This document shows, piece by piece, positions 26,273-35,333 of a stretch of 57,331 nucleotides of DNA. The stretch lies in assembly GCA_958435945.1 (NCBI GenBank), contig CAUBIC010000017.1, forward strand, positions 1-57,331, written 5' to 3'. This DNA comes from an uncultured Collinsella sp. (GTDB lineage: Bacteria > Actinomycetota > Coriobacteriia > Coriobacteriales > Coriobacteriaceae). Both the position numbers and the translations under genes were made by a program. The first letter of the stretch is position 1. The number at the start of each line of letters is the position of its first letter. The notes under the pieces were generated by a model, which was not told where the DNA came from, did not search any database, and was given only the letters and a program-made list of their open reading frames with translations.

Positions 26273-26806
26273 TTATCCGTTGATAATTGATGCGATTTCG
26301 CACAGATCCTCGGCAAAGTAAATGCCTTGCTGGCGCTGCGGGCTCGATAAACCCTTATCAATCATGTGCCCGAGCAGCGCCTTAAGATCGTTGTAGTAAC
26401 CCCCGAGGTTGTACAAGATGCACGGCGCATCCAAATGCCCCAACGATACCGCGGACATAACCTCGGCAATCTCCTCGAGCGTGCCCGTGCCGCCCGGAAA
26501 GGCAATGAACGCATCGCCGAGCTCGATCATCTTTGCCTTACGCTCTGCCATATCACTCGTCACGATAAGGTCGTCGATTCCGTCGTGCTGAAACTCAGCC
26601 TCGATAAAAAAGCTCGGCTCCACACCCGTCACATGTCCGCCGGCATCGAGCACGCTATCGGCGAGCGCACCCATCAGACCCGACTTGGACCCGCCGTACA
26701 CGAGCGCGTGCCCGTTAGCGCCGATCCAGTTACCCAGCTCCTGCACCGCGGACAGAAACGCCGGGTCATTGCCGGCACTGGCACCCAGGTACACGGTGAT
26801 ATTCAT
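26273..26806 (-). CDS. LOG family nucleotide 5'-monophosphate phosphoribohydrolase
   Basis: 177 residues. The Rossmann-like fold shows YGGSKSGLMGALAD (38-51) and the catalytic signature PGGTGTLEEIAEV (104-116), with AERKAKM providing the conserved Arg. LOG enzymes cleave cytokinin riboside or other nucleoside monophosphates to the free base and ribose 5-phosphate; in bacteria they probably act on nucleotide turnover. The GAGGGGG box precedes the ATG. The K+ channel gene lies 36 bp upstream, likely co-transcribed. Confidence 0.93.
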   Translation of the reverse strand: MNITVYLGASAGNDPAFLSAVQELGNWIGANGHALVYGGSKSGLMGALADSVLDAGGHVTGVEPSFFIEAEFQHDGIDDLIVTSDMAERKAKMIELGDAFIAFPGGTGTLEEIAEVMSAVSLGHLDAPCILYNLGGYYNDLKALLGHMIDKGLSSPQRQQGIYFAEDLCEIASIING

Positions 26807-26842
26807 ATTCAGTCCCCCTCATTGTGACGCGCGACGCCAGCT

Positions 26843-27268
26843 CTAGCGTTGGCGGCGCCGATATTCGCGCACGCGGCGCGACAGATCGGCGAGCTGGTCG
26901 CGATCGAGCTCTTCCAAATGCTCAAGATCGTCTATAAAGCGCGCCATGGTGTCCTTTTGACGCATCTTGATGAGCGTATTGCAGTAGTTCACCGCCACGC
27001 CCGTGAGCATGGCGATGTAGAAGATGCTAATAACGCTCAAGACGACGGTAATAGCGCGGGCAACCGGTGTTTCGGCCGGAATGTCGCCAAAGCCGATGGT
27101 CGAGACCGTCTCAAAGCTAAACCAAAGTCCATCGCCAAAGGTGAGGGTCGTAGGCTCGGACAGCCAGACGGCCGTCGAGCACAGCAGGTAAAAGATAAGA
27201 AACAAGCCCGTGATGCGCGCAAAGCCAGCCTGTCGCAGCACATCGGCAAGCGTCCTCAACTTGTTCAT
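26843..27268 (-). CDS. Two-helix potassium channel
   Basis: 141 residues from ATG 27268 (AAAAGGGA upstream; a TTG nine codons earlier lacks one). TM1 at about 19-37, a pore helix, the selectivity filter TIGFGD (57-62), TM2 at about 72-95, then a 45-residue charged C-terminal helix. This is the minimal KcsA-like architecture (ion channel family 2), forming tetramers in the membrane. TIGFGD is one of the accepted variants of TVGYGD. It heads a minus-strand group with LOG. Confidence 0.92.
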   Translation of the reverse strand: MNKLRTLADVLRQAGFARITGLFLIFYLLCSTAVWLSEPTTLTFGDGLWFSFETVSTIGFGDIPAETPVARAITVVLSVISIFYIAMLTGVAVNYCNTLIKMRQKDTMARFIDDLEHLEELDRDQLADLSRRVREYRRRQR

Positions 27269-27321
27269 CGCGATCCCTTTTCCCAGACGCCCCAATCAGT
27301 TCGCTCGGTATTGTCCCACAA

Positions 27322-27379
27322 CCGGCAGTTAGGGACGTTCCTTTTGTGCCGGCAGAAAGGGACTATCCCCAACTGCCGG
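27322..27379. repeat. Composite REPIN-like palindrome
   Basis: Outer arms CCGGCAGTTAGGGA / TCCCCAACTGCCGG (one mismatch), with a third CCGGCA copy in the centre so that each half can also fold separately. It contains GGGACGTTCC and AAAGGGAC. It sits in the divergent region between the K+ channel and the hybrid kinase gene. Confidence 0.75.
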
Positions 27380-27466
27380 GCGAGACCGTCTAGCGGTGCT
27401 GCTGCCGACTGGGCAGGCGGAGCTGGTATTCTTATGCGGTAATGTCTCGATTCGTTAGGATTGCAT

Positions 27467-30270
27467 GTGAGAGCTGCCACTGTCCTTCGTTCAGTTATAT
27501 GTCGCGCTCTGGTCGTTGCGCTTACCGCGCTCACCGTACTGAGCGCCGTCGCGCCCGCCCCCGCCTTTGCCGCCGACTCCGATCAGCAAGTCAAAACGGT
27601 CCGCGTCGGCTGGCTCGTCAACAACGAGGGCTTCCAGGACGGCACTCCCGGCGAGCGTCTCTCGGGATGGGGCTACGAGTACCTCCAGACCCTGTCGTAC
27701 TACACGCCCGGCTGGCGGTACGAATACGTCACCGGCACCTTCACCGAGCTTATGGACATGCTCGAGGCGGGCGAGATCGACCTCATGCCCAACATCTCCT
27801 ACTCCGAGGAACGCGCCCAAAAGCTGCTCTTTTCCTCGAACCCCGAGGGCACCGAACGCTACTACATCTACGCCAGGCCCGATCGCGACGATCTGGCCAA
27901 GGGTGACCCCCAAGCGCTCCAGGGCCTTACCATCGGCTACAACCCCGGCGTTATGCAAACCTTCGTTGGCCAGCAGTGGCTCACCAACGAAGGAATCGCC
28001 TGCACATACAGGGAGTATGACGGAGACTCCGTTCTCTTTGACGCGCTCGCAAACAACGAGGTCGATGCCGTCATCATGAATGACACGATCTCGTCGCCCA
28101 GTGCCTCCCCCATGTTCTACATTGGTTCGAACGACTACTATTTTGCCGTTCCCAAAAGCCGCCCCGACCTGTTGGACGACATCAATGCCGCCATGACGGC
28201 AATCGCCCGCGTCAACCCACGCCATATCGACGAAGTCAAATCTAACTACTCGGCCCAAAACAGCGGTTCATCATCGCTCAACGGTCCCGAACGTTCCTGG
28301 CTCAAAGCAAATGACAGCACCATCACGCTCGGCTACATTACAGGCAAACTCCCCTACTGTAACGAAGACGAAGACGGCGAAATGGAAGGTTCGCTCGCAT
28401 CGCTTGCGACGACGCTGCACGATAAATTTGGCATTACGGTCAAAACCGTCGCCTTTGATAGCTACAAGATGATGTCAAAGGCCCTGTCAAAGGGAAGCAT
28501 AGACGTTGCGCTGCCGGTATACCGAGATTACTGGTTTGCCGAGCAAACAGGCGTTGTGCAGTCGGTATCGTTGGGGACCATGTCCCTCACTGCCATCCAC
28601 ACCGGCAGCAACCTGAACAAAGCCTCCAGAACATCGCCTGCACCAAATCATCGTTTATCAACAAAAATGCACTTGAAAGTCTGTTCCCCACAGCGACCGT
28701 GACCGAATACCAATCCGGCGATGAAGTGTTCGACGCCCTCAGGAAGGGAACGGCGCACTGCATCGTCGCTCCCAGTTCACGCGTAAAAACCATTGGCGAC
28801 CGTCATGATCTCGAGGGCTACGAGACGGTCGAGCTCCCTGGCACCTGTGAGCTCTCGTGCTGGATTTCGCGCGGAAAGCCCGAGCTGTTGGGAATCATCA
28901 ACAAGGGCATCATCAATGCCGGAGAATCGCTCTCCGCAAGCAATTACTCCTCCACGTCGTACACAGCCCAGGAATCCGACACGCTTCGATTCCTTTATCG
29001 CAACCGCGCCGCTATTGCCGCTGCCCTCATCGGTGTGTTGTCGGTCGGCATCGTCCTGCTCATCTGGACGCTCGTGCGCGCTCGAACCGAGCGCAAAAAA
29101 GCCGACGCCGCCAACGCCGCTAAGACGGCATTCCTCACGCGTATGAGCCACGACATCCGCACGCCACTCAACGGCATCCTGGGTCTTATCGAAATTGAGG
29201 AATTGAAAGACGGCGACATGCAGGCCGCCCGCGAAAGCCGCGCCAAGGCGCGTGTTGCCGCCAATCACCTACTCTCGCTGATCAACGACATCCTCGAGAT
29301 GGGCAAAATCGAAGACCGCAAGCTAACTCTGGAACATGCGCCTTTTAACCTCAAAGAGCTCTGTGACGATACGCTGGTGCTGTGCAAGCTCCGCGCATCC
29401 GATAACGGCATCACAATGCAGGACAATAGTCTGCCGTACGCCACGGGGCCATACATGATCGGCAGTCCCACCCATATCCGGCAGATCATAATCAACCTGT
29501 TAGACAACAGCATTAAGTACAACAAGCACGGCGGCTCCGTCACCTTTAGTTCAAAGACCAAGCCACTCGATGATGGGCGCGCACTCTTTTGCTTTAGCGT
29601 TTCGGATACCGGCATTGGCATGGCTCCCGAGTTTTTAAAGCATATCTATGAACCGTTTGCCCAAGAAGGTGACGATGCGCGCAGCAAGTTCCAAGGAACC
29701 GGCATGGGCATGCCAATCGTCAAGTCGCTTATTGAACTGATGGGCGGTACGATTGAGATTTTGAGTGAGGTTGGCGTGGGGAGTACGTTCAACGTCCAGA
29801 TTCCGCTCGATATCGACAAGAACCCTCAGGCGCGGGCAGATACGGTCGAGAGGGTGCTCGACTGCTCGCTCGCCGACATGAACGTGCTGCTCGCCGAAGA
29901 CAACGAATTGAATGCCGAGATTGCCCAGGCGCTGCTCGAAAGCGAAGGCATTGTCGTAACTCGCGCCGCCGATGGCAACGAAGCGGTCGACCTATACGTT
30001 GGCCGTCCCGCCGGCAGCTTCGATGCGATTCTGATGGACATCATGATGCCAGGCATGGACGGCTATGAGGCAACCCGCGCGATTCGTCTGAGTGAGAAGG
30101 TCGATGCAGCCGATATCCCCATCATCGCGCTCACCGCCAATGCCTTTGCCGAGGACGCCAAGGCGGCACACGACGCCGGTATGAACGCCCATCTGTCCAA
30201 ACCGCTCGACTTTAACAAGCTCAAAAACATGCTCGCCCGCATCAAGAAATACGGAGCTGTTTCGCTATAG
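27467..30270 (+). pseudogene. BvgS-like hybrid sensor kinase broken by a one-base frameshift
   Basis: From GTG 27467 (AGGA 6 nt upstream) the first frame encodes a signal peptide, one type 3 solute-binding domain (about 45-255) and most of a second, then runs into TGA 28700-28702. The +1 frame continues the second binding domain in register from about 28624, then a TM helix (ALIGVLSVGIVLLIWTLV), HisKA with SHDIRTPLNGI, HATPase (DNSIKYN, DTGIGM, GTGMGMPIV) and a receiver domain (DAILMDIMMPGMDGYEA). Restoring one C in AAAGCCTCCAG (28623-28624) rejoins both into about 935 residues. It is therefore either a recent pseudogene, a phase-variable C tract (only CC/CCC, so unlikely) or a sequencing error. 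Confidence 0.85.
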
Positions 30271-30308
30271 TTTGTGCTCAACCACCATACGCAGCAGAAA
30301 GGAAGCCA

Positions 30309-30791
30309 ATGATGTTTAGGCCCTTACGTCGAAAGAAACGCGCCATCACTGACGAGGAAGCGCGCAAGTTGCTCGCCACCTGCAAGCGCGGCGTCTTTGC
30401 CGTCAACGGCGATGATGGCTACCCCTATGCCATTCCCGTCAACTACTTCTTTGACGCCGAGCACGACAAGATTTATTTCCATGGCGCCAAAGCCGGCCAC
30501 AAGGTCGACGCACTCAAACGCGATGACAAGATCTGCTTTACCGTTTACGGCAACGAGTGGTACAAGGACGGTGACTGGGCTCCCTACGTTATGAGTACTG
30601 TGGTCTTTGGCCGCTGTCGCCTGGTTGATGAGGCGCCTGCATTCATCGAGGACAAAGTCCGCCAGCTCGCGCTTAAGTACTACCCTTCTGCCGAAGAAGT
30701 CGAGGAGGAAATCGCCAAGGACATTAAGGGCGTCCAGCTCTACGAGATTACGATTGAGCATCTCTGCGGTAAGCAGATTCAGGAAAAATAA
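30309..30791 (+). CDS. Pyridoxamine 5'-phosphate oxidase-fold flavoprotein (NimA-like)
   Basis: 160 residues. The split-barrel flavin-binding fold is indicated by GVFAVNGDDGYPYAIPVNYFF and IYFHGAKAGHKVDAL, the hallmark FHGA-x-x-GHK of the NimA/pyridoxamine-oxidase family, followed by ICFTVYG and VFGRCRLV. Members reduce small flavin-accessible substrates; nim variants inactivate 5-nitroimidazoles, which I cannot claim here. AGAAAGGA precedes the ATG. Short distance from the hybrid kinase gene upstream suggests but does not prove joint transcription. Confidence 0.88.
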   Translation: MMFRPLRRKKRAITDEEARKLLATCKRGVFAVNGDDGYPYAIPVNYFFDAEHDKIYFHGAKAGHKVDALKRDDKICFTVYGNEWYKDGDWAPYVMSTVVFGRCRLVDEAPAFIEDKVRQLALKYYPSAEEVEEEIAKDIKGVQLYEITIEHLCGKQIQEK

Positions 30792-30839
30792 ACCTCCGCA
30801 GCAGGTCTGCGCCCAATGGTTACAGATGCCTTACCACAC

Positions 30840-30871
30840 GGGGCCTTCCAGCCGACTTGGCAGAAGGCCCC
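30840..30871. terminator. Hairpin between convergent genes
   Basis: GGGGCCTTC / GAAGGCCCC form a 9-bp stem with a 14-nt loop between the NimA-like gene and the convergent MalY gene. No T-run follows. Confidence 0.5.
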
Positions 30872-30886
30872 GCATGCAGGGCACAC

Positions 30887-32101
30887 TTACCGTGCATTAA
30901 AAACGTAACGGTCTAGGCGGTCGCACGCTTCCCTTATGCGCGAAAGCGGCAGCGCCAGATTCACGCGAATGTAGCAGGGCCCGTGGAACGGGCGGCCGTC
31001 CTGATACCCCACGCCCACGCGCGCCCCCTCGTCGAGCAACCACTGAATATCGCGGCCATGCTCGCGGCACCACTCGGTGCAGTCCAGAAACACCATGTAC
31101 GTGCCCTGCGGACGCGAATAGGACACGCCCCCAAAATGCTCGTCCACGTAATCGCAGAAGTACTCGATATTGCCGGCAAGCACCTGGTTGAGCTCGTCCA
31201 CCCACTCGTAGCCTTGCGGCTGGTAGGCACCGATAAGCGCATGCATGGAGAGGACATTCATCTCGTTGTAGTGGGTCTTGTTAGACACAGCGCATATGCG
31301 GTCGCGCAGCGTCTCGTTGTAGATAATGTGGTAGCTGCCGACCAAGCCGGCCAGGTTGAACGTCTTGCTGGGCGCGTAGAGGGCAACCGTACGCATGCGG
31401 GCATCCTCGCTCACCGACTGCGTCGGGATATGCTTGTGCCCCGGCAGGATGATATCGGACCAAATCTCGTCCGAGATCACCACGCAATCGTGCTGGCGAT
31501 AGATGTCCATGGCGCGCTCGATCTCGTCGCGCTCCCATACGCGGCCGCAGGGATTGTGCGGCGAGCAGAACACCGCGGCATGGATGTGGTTTTGGGCGAG
31601 CTTGTGCTCCATGTCCTCAAAGTCCATACGCCACACGCCTTGATCGTCGAGCTTAAGCGGGCTGTGGACAATACGATAGCCCGCGGCTTCGATGGATTTG
31701 GTAAAGCCGATGTAGGTGGGGCTATGGACCAGCACCGCATCGCCCGGCTGGACATACGCGCGCAACGTCGACACGACACCGCCCAGCACGCCGTTTTCGT
31801 AGCCGATATGCTCCGGTGCCAAGCCCTCAACGCCATTGCGGCGCCTCTGCCATTCGATGATGCGATCGAAATACTCGGGACGCGGATTGAAGTAGCCAAA
31901 CATGGAGTGCTGAGCGCGCTTGATGATGTACTCCTGGACCGTGGGCACCGTGGCAAAATTCATGTCGGCCACCCACATGGGGATGCGGTCGAAGCCCTCG
32001 TCGGGTGCGTTCGGAGCCATGCCGGGGATCTCGCCCCAAGAGTCAACGGCGATGGAGTCCATGCCGTGGCGGTCGATGATTGAAGTGAAGTCATATTTCA
32101 T
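30887..32101 (-). CDS. MalY/PatB family pyridoxal-phosphate C-S lyase
   Basis: 404 residues, fold type I. WVADMNFATVPTV near the N-terminus, YENGVLGGVVSTL, the aromatic stacking region, SPHNPCGRVW, the DEIWSDI aspartate and the PLP lysine in YAPSKTFNLAG (Lys246) match PatB/MalY. These enzymes are cystathionine beta-lyases, releasing thiol, pyruvate and ammonia, and may also be regulatory. GGGAG lies 7 nt before the ATG. TrmO lies 112 bp upstream on the same strand. Confidence 0.93.
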   Translation of the reverse strand: MKYDFTSIIDRHGMDSIAVDSWGEIPGMAPNAPDEGFDRIPMWVADMNFATVPTVQEYIIKRAQHSMFGYFNPRPEYFDRIIEWQRRRNGVEGLAPEHIGYENGVLGGVVSTLRAYVQPGDAVLVHSPTYIGFTKSIEAAGYRIVHSPLKLDDQGVWRMDFEDMEHKLAQNHIHAAVFCSPHNPCGRVWERDEIERAMDIYRQHDCVVISDEIWSDIILPGHKHIPTQSVSEDARMRTVALYAPSKTFNLAGLVGSYHIIYNETLRDRICAVSNKTHYNEMNVLSMHALIGAYQPQGYEWVDELNQVLAGNIEYFCDYVDEHFGGVSYSRPQGTYMVFLDCTEWCREHGRDIQWLLDEGARVGVGYQDGRPFHGPCYIRVNLALPLSRIREACDRLDRYVFNAR

Positions 32102-32213
32102 GCTGGACTCCCGTGCAGAGCGGAATGATTCGGTAGGCGTTATTGTCCACCAGCGTGGGCGGTTTTGGCGCGGGGTTTGGCGCTTAATTTGACGGGTGCG
32201 GACGAATGGCCGG

Positions 32214-32960
32214 TTAGTCTCGCGCGTCGTTGACGGCGACTACGGTTAGCTGGGTTTCATCGACCGTAAACGATATGTCGAGCCCGGCGAAGGCCAGATG
32301 ATAGACGCGGTTCGGCTCGTGCTTGCTGCCTGCGCGGCGCGGGTCTTGGCGCAGAACCTCGACCAGGCCGGGGAGCTTTGTGGGCGGGACCATATCCTGC
32401 AGCGTCTGCGGGAACTCGATGTCGAGCTCTTGCCACGGAGCATCCTCAATCCAGCCGCCGGTCGCATCCGGGTGACAGTCCGCAAACGGAATGTAGGGCT
32501 TAATGTCGTAGATGGGCGTGCCGTCGCGCAGATCGGCCCCCAGCACATGGATGATGGGGCCATCGTCGGTAAGCTCCACGCGGTCGAGCTTAACGCAGGT
32601 GAGCCCGATGGGATTAGGGCGAAACGGACTGCGCGTGGCAAAGACACCCACGCGCTCGGCTCCGCCCAGACGCGGCGGACGCACGGTCTTCGACCACTTG
32701 ACGTTGGTGCCAGACCTGTCCTGCGACTTGGCATCGGTAGCTATGTCCTTAGCCGTGCCGCCGGGCGTTCCGTTTTCGAAGCGCCACAGCAGCCATAGGT
32801 GAGAGAAGGAGTCCAGGCCCTCAACCGCCGCATTGGAGGCAAATTCCGGCTCAAAGACGATGCGTCCCTGCAGATGGGGCGCCAAAAAGCTGTTGCGCGG
32901 AATGCCGAACTTCTGCGGCAGGTCGGTATGTATGTGTGCAATAGGTTCCATGCCGGTCAT
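32214..32960 (-). CDS. trmO: tRNA t6A37 N6-methyltransferase TrmO (TsaA family)
   Basis: 248 residues from ATG 32960 (ATG 32951 is an alternative; neither has a strong SD, and the much longer reading frame overlaps the divergent regulator gene). Family motifs: the N-terminal IAHIHTDLPQKFGIPRN, FSHLWLLWRFE, the diagnostic VGVFATRSPFRPNPIGLT and GADLRDGTPIYDIKPYIPFAD. TrmO methylates N6 of threonylcarbamoyl-A37 in tRNA-Thr using SAM. The C-terminal part matches the TrmO accessory domain, so this is a full-length two-domain form. Confidence 0.9.
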   Translation of the reverse strand: MTGMEPIAHIHTDLPQKFGIPRNSFLAPHLQGRIVFEPEFASNAAVEGLDSFSHLWLLWRFENGTPGGTAKDIATDAKSQDRSGTNVKWSKTVRPPRLGGAERVGVFATRSPFRPNPIGLTCVKLDRVELTDDGPIIHVLGADLRDGTPIYDIKPYIPFADCHPDATGGWIEDAPWQELDIEFPQTLQDMVPPTKLPGLVEVLRQDPRRAGSKHEPNRVYHLAFAGLDISFTVDETQLTVVAVNDARD

Positions 32961-33092
32961 TGTACGGCATGGAGGCGTGGGGCGTCGCGCGCAATTCTTC
33001 GCCACGGTCTCCCGTCGTGCAACCAACGGTTGCTTGGAAGGGCGCCTGCCGCCGCGTATGCTTAAGCCATCAACCAGCAGAAAGGAGCCGCT

Positions 33093-33920
33093 ATGGCCTT
33101 TGCGGAAAAGCTCATCGCTGTCCGTCGCGCCCATCGCCTTACCCAAGAGCAGCTCGCCGCCAAGCTCTTCGTCACACGCCAAGCCGTCAGCCGCTGGGAA
33201 CGCGGCGAGGTCACACCGGGCATCGACATGATGAAGCTCATTGCCGCCGTGACCGGCGAGCCACTGTCTCATCTGCTCGAAATGCCCGAGCATTATTGCC
33301 AGAGCTGCGGCATGCTGCTCACGCCCGACGACTGTGGCACCGATGCCTCAGGCACCGCGACCGATCATTACTGCAAGTGGTGCTACGACCACGGCCAGTA
33401 CGCCTACGACACCACGATGGAGGCAATGATCGAAGACTGTGCCCCGCGGCTGGCACAAAACACCGGCATGTCGCTCGACGAAGCCGTCTCGCTCATGGGC
33501 GCCGTCCTGCCGCAACTGGAGCGCTGGCGCACCGTGCAGGAAAACGAGGAACGCTACGGCGCCGAGGCTCGGGCGCGCTATGGCGATGAGGCTATCGATG
33601 CAGCAAACGAAGCGCTGCTGGACATGGATCCTCAGACATGGAACGACATGAAGGAACTTGAACGCGCTATTTTGGGTCAGCTCTCGATTGCCATGGACGA
33701 TGGCAAACCGGAAGGCAGCGAGGCTCGCAAGCTCGTCGCGATGCATCGCCGTTGGATAGCTCTCAACTGGGGCAGCGAGCCCCAAGACGAGGCGTACTTG
33801 GGGCTCGCCCATGGCTATCTTGCCGATCAGCGCTTTGTTGACTACTACGACAAGCCCTGCGGCACCGGAGCCACGGCGTTTCTAGTCCAGGCCATCGAGT
33901 CGTCGTTGACGCGCGCATAG
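33093..33920 (+). CDS. XRE-type regulator fused to a zinc-ribbon domain
   Basis: 275 residues. An HTH_3 domain (3-57) contains TQEQLAAKLFVTRQAVSRWE. A zinc ribbon follows with Cys69 and Cys72 (CQSCG) and Cys94 and Cys97 (CKWC), the putative zinc ribbon seen after HTH domains in Firmicutes and Actinobacteria. Two helical regions follow; residues about 180-275 include helices ending in YFVDYYDKPCGTGATAFL-like sequence, a MerR-associated TipAS-like segment. It probably senses a ligand or metal. AAAGGAG precedes the ATG. The glutaredoxin gene starts 51 bp downstream, perhaps one transcript. Confidence 0.8.
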   Translation: MAFAEKLIAVRRAHRLTQEQLAAKLFVTRQAVSRWERGEVTPGIDMMKLIAAVTGEPLSHLLEMPEHYCQSCGMLLTPDDCGTDASGTATDHYCKWCYDHGQYAYDTTMEAMIEDCAPRLAQNTGMSLDEAVSLMGAVLPQLERWRTVQENEERYGAEARARYGDEAIDAANEALLDMDPQTWNDMKELERAILGQLSIAMDDGKPEGSEARKLVAMHRRWIALNWGSEPQDEAYLGLAHGYLADQRFVDYYDKPCGTGATAFLVQAIESSLTRA

Positions 33921-33971
33921 ACCGCGGCGGCTTTGGGTATTTCAATCAAAACCGCAACCGATTGGAGACCT

Positions 33972-34217
33972 ATGGCTACTAATCATGAGCTCGCACTGTA
34001 CGTTATGACCGGCTGCCCGTATTGCATAAAAGTCAAGCGATTCCTTGCCGATAACGGCGTAACCATTCCCGAGCGCAATATCTCGACCGATACCGAAGCC
34101 GAGCAGACACTCATCGCCGTCGGCGGAAAACGCCAGGTTCCCTGCCTGTTCATCGACGGCAAACCACTCTACGAATCGAGCGACATCATCGCGTGGGTGC
34201 AGGAAAACCTGCTCTAG
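33972..34217 (+). CDS. Glutaredoxin
   Basis: 81 residues from ATG 33972 (GGAG 4 nt upstream; the longer in-frame start overlaps nothing helpful). The redox site is CPYC (Cys15, Cys18), followed by the thioredoxin fold with the cis-Pro loop RQVPCLFIDGK and the glutathione- or partner-binding ESSDIIAWV. Reduces disulfides or binds Fe-S with glutathione or another thiol. Actinobacteria often lack glutathione, so the donor may be another thiol system. A 73-bp terminator cassette follows. Confidence 0.93.
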   Translation: MATNHELALYVMTGCPYCIKVKRFLADNGVTIPERNISTDTEAEQTLIAVGGKRQVPCLFIDGKPLYESSDIIAWVQENLL

Positions 34218-34254
34218 TACGCACGCTCTGTCCGTCCAGGGCCCCAACCCATAC

Positions 34255-34327
34255 GACCCAAACATGTACACCAGCATCCAAAGTCGACATTTTTCGACAT
34301 CTTTGGATGCTGGCGTACAGCTTTTTG
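34255..34327 (+). terminator. 73-bp terminator cassette, copy 1
   Basis: TGTACACCAGCATCCAAAG / CTTTGGATGCTGGCGTACA form a 19-bp stem (one mismatch) around a 17-nt loop, followed by GCTTTTTG: a strong Rho-independent terminator 48 bp past the glutaredoxin stop. The whole 73 bp recurs at 35334-35406 with one difference. Confidence 0.9.
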
Positions 34328-34411
34328 GTAGTCATGGACGCTCTTGGCCGGCTAATTGTTTGAGGAGACCTTTGGATTATGGCTGTTTGACGCCTCTGGA
34401 AAGGTTTCCGA

Positions 34412-34654
34412 GAGGGCTGTGGTCAAAAAAGGGCAAATATGAGTACTGCTACCTGTTTAGTAGCAGCGATTTTGATCACTTCAGGAACTATTCAACGTTC
34501 CACTCGTCCGCAGACGACGTTATTTCTCCTCATATGTTCAATAAAAGTAGCTCTTAATGGGAACAAATCTCATCAGGAGCTACAATTTATAGCAAATAAA
34601 TGCAACCATAATGGCAACAGTACTCATATTTGCCCTTTTTTGACCACGACCCTC
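34412..34654. mobile_element. MITE-like element with 30-37-bp terminal inverted repeats
   Basis: Positions 34419-34448 and 34618-34647 are perfect 30-bp inverted repeats starting GTGGTCAAAAAAGGGCAAAT; after a 2-bp mismatch the match continues 5 bp outward to 34412 and 34654. The 243-bp element is AT-richer than its surroundings and contains no convincing gene. Two further internal hairpins occur (CTGCTAC..GTAGCAG at 34446-34466 and GTAGCTC..GAGCTAC). No target duplication is evident. It could be a transposase-dependent MITE or an element encoding a structured RNA. Confidence 0.8.
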
Positions 34655-34749
34655 CAGAATAGTCGCTGAGAGCGACACTAAATGACAAAATCCGACACTT
34701 GAACGTTCTTATATGAGTAGCCATTGAAGGACACCTAACGACTACTCCC

Positions 34750-34774
34750 ATTCGCGACACACTGTGTCGCGAAT
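34750..34774. repeat. Perfect 25-bp palindrome
   Basis: ATTCGCGACACA-C-TGTGTCGCGAAT, 12-bp arms about one base. Too compact for a terminator; it looks like a dyad binding site. The surrounding 34655-34967 contains no recognised gene. Confidence 0.7.
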
Positions 34775-34967
34775 TAAGCTGGCCCCATTACCGAAGACCA
34801 GTGAGAGCTCCTGCCCAGAATCTCAATAGCTTAATAAAGGGCTCCCCTCCGGAAGTTCAATGAGCATCCAAATTCCAAGCTGAAAAGCAAAGGAGTATCG
34901 AAGCCGTCAATGCTCATTTCCTATCGAACAGGCAGGTCAAAACAAGCTAATTAGCCCGATGAACTGC

Positions 34968-35035
34968 TTGTATCTTTGTCTACAAAATTGTATACAAAAA
35001 GAGAATCCGAGAACCGGCGCTCGACATTATGTCGA
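34968..35035 (+). promoter_or_regulatory. Operator region of the ribbon-helix-helix gene
   Basis: TTGTAT (34968), TTGTCTACAA (34976-34985) and TTGTATACAA (34988-34997) are spaced 8-12 bp, the last a perfect palindrome, as expected for RHH dimers binding side by side. A further palindrome TCGACAT-T-ATGTCGA (35021-35035) ends 5 bp before the AGGAGG box. Confidence 0.6.
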
Positions 35036-35050
35036 TCGATAGGAGGCGCC

Positions 35051-35317
35051 ATGGATGCTAAGCAGCTCGAAAAGATGATGGGGTTTGCTCCCGGAGAGTT
35101 GAAGAAAGCCGCGGAAGCCTACGAAAAAGATGAGTGGCCGAAAAGTCGCACCATCAAGCTGGGAAGACCGCCGATCTCTGATGAGCCAAGCGTTGTTTTA
35201 TCGGCACGTGTGGGTGAATCGGTTCTTGATGCGTTTGACGAAAAAGCCAAACGCCATGGGCAAACACGCACGGAGCGGCTCAGAGAGCTCATTACACTTG
35301 ATGCACTGATTGCCTAG
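35051..35317 (+). CDS. Orphan ribbon-helix-helix protein (antitoxin-like)
   Basis: 88 residues from ATG 35051, with AGGAGG 4 nt upstream; the longer frame (start 34976) overlaps the operators. Residues about 1-40 are charged and helical; the C-terminal part (IKLGRPPISDEPSVVLSARV, then helices FDEKAKRHGQTRTERLRELI) is a CopG/Arc-type ribbon-helix-helix DNA-binding fold, common among antitoxins. No toxin gene is beside it, so the pair may be degraded, or the protein acts alone as a regulator. Lies in the AT-richer islet between two terminator copies. Confidence 0.75.
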   Translation: MDAKQLEKMMGFAPGELKKAAEAYEKDEWPKSRTIKLGRPPISDEPSVVLSARVGESVLDAFDEKAKRHGQTRTERLRELITLDALIA

Positions 35318-35333
35318 GCCCGCTCCCCCGTCG

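Noticed and set aside
28699..30270. Separate hybrid kinase gene starting at 28699
   Set aside because: It begins in the middle of a solute-binding domain and joins the upstream frame after restoring one base; treated as one frameshifted gene.
34439..34669. 76-codon open frame in the MITE-like element
   Set aside because: Lies within inverted repeats, no SD and no recognisable product.
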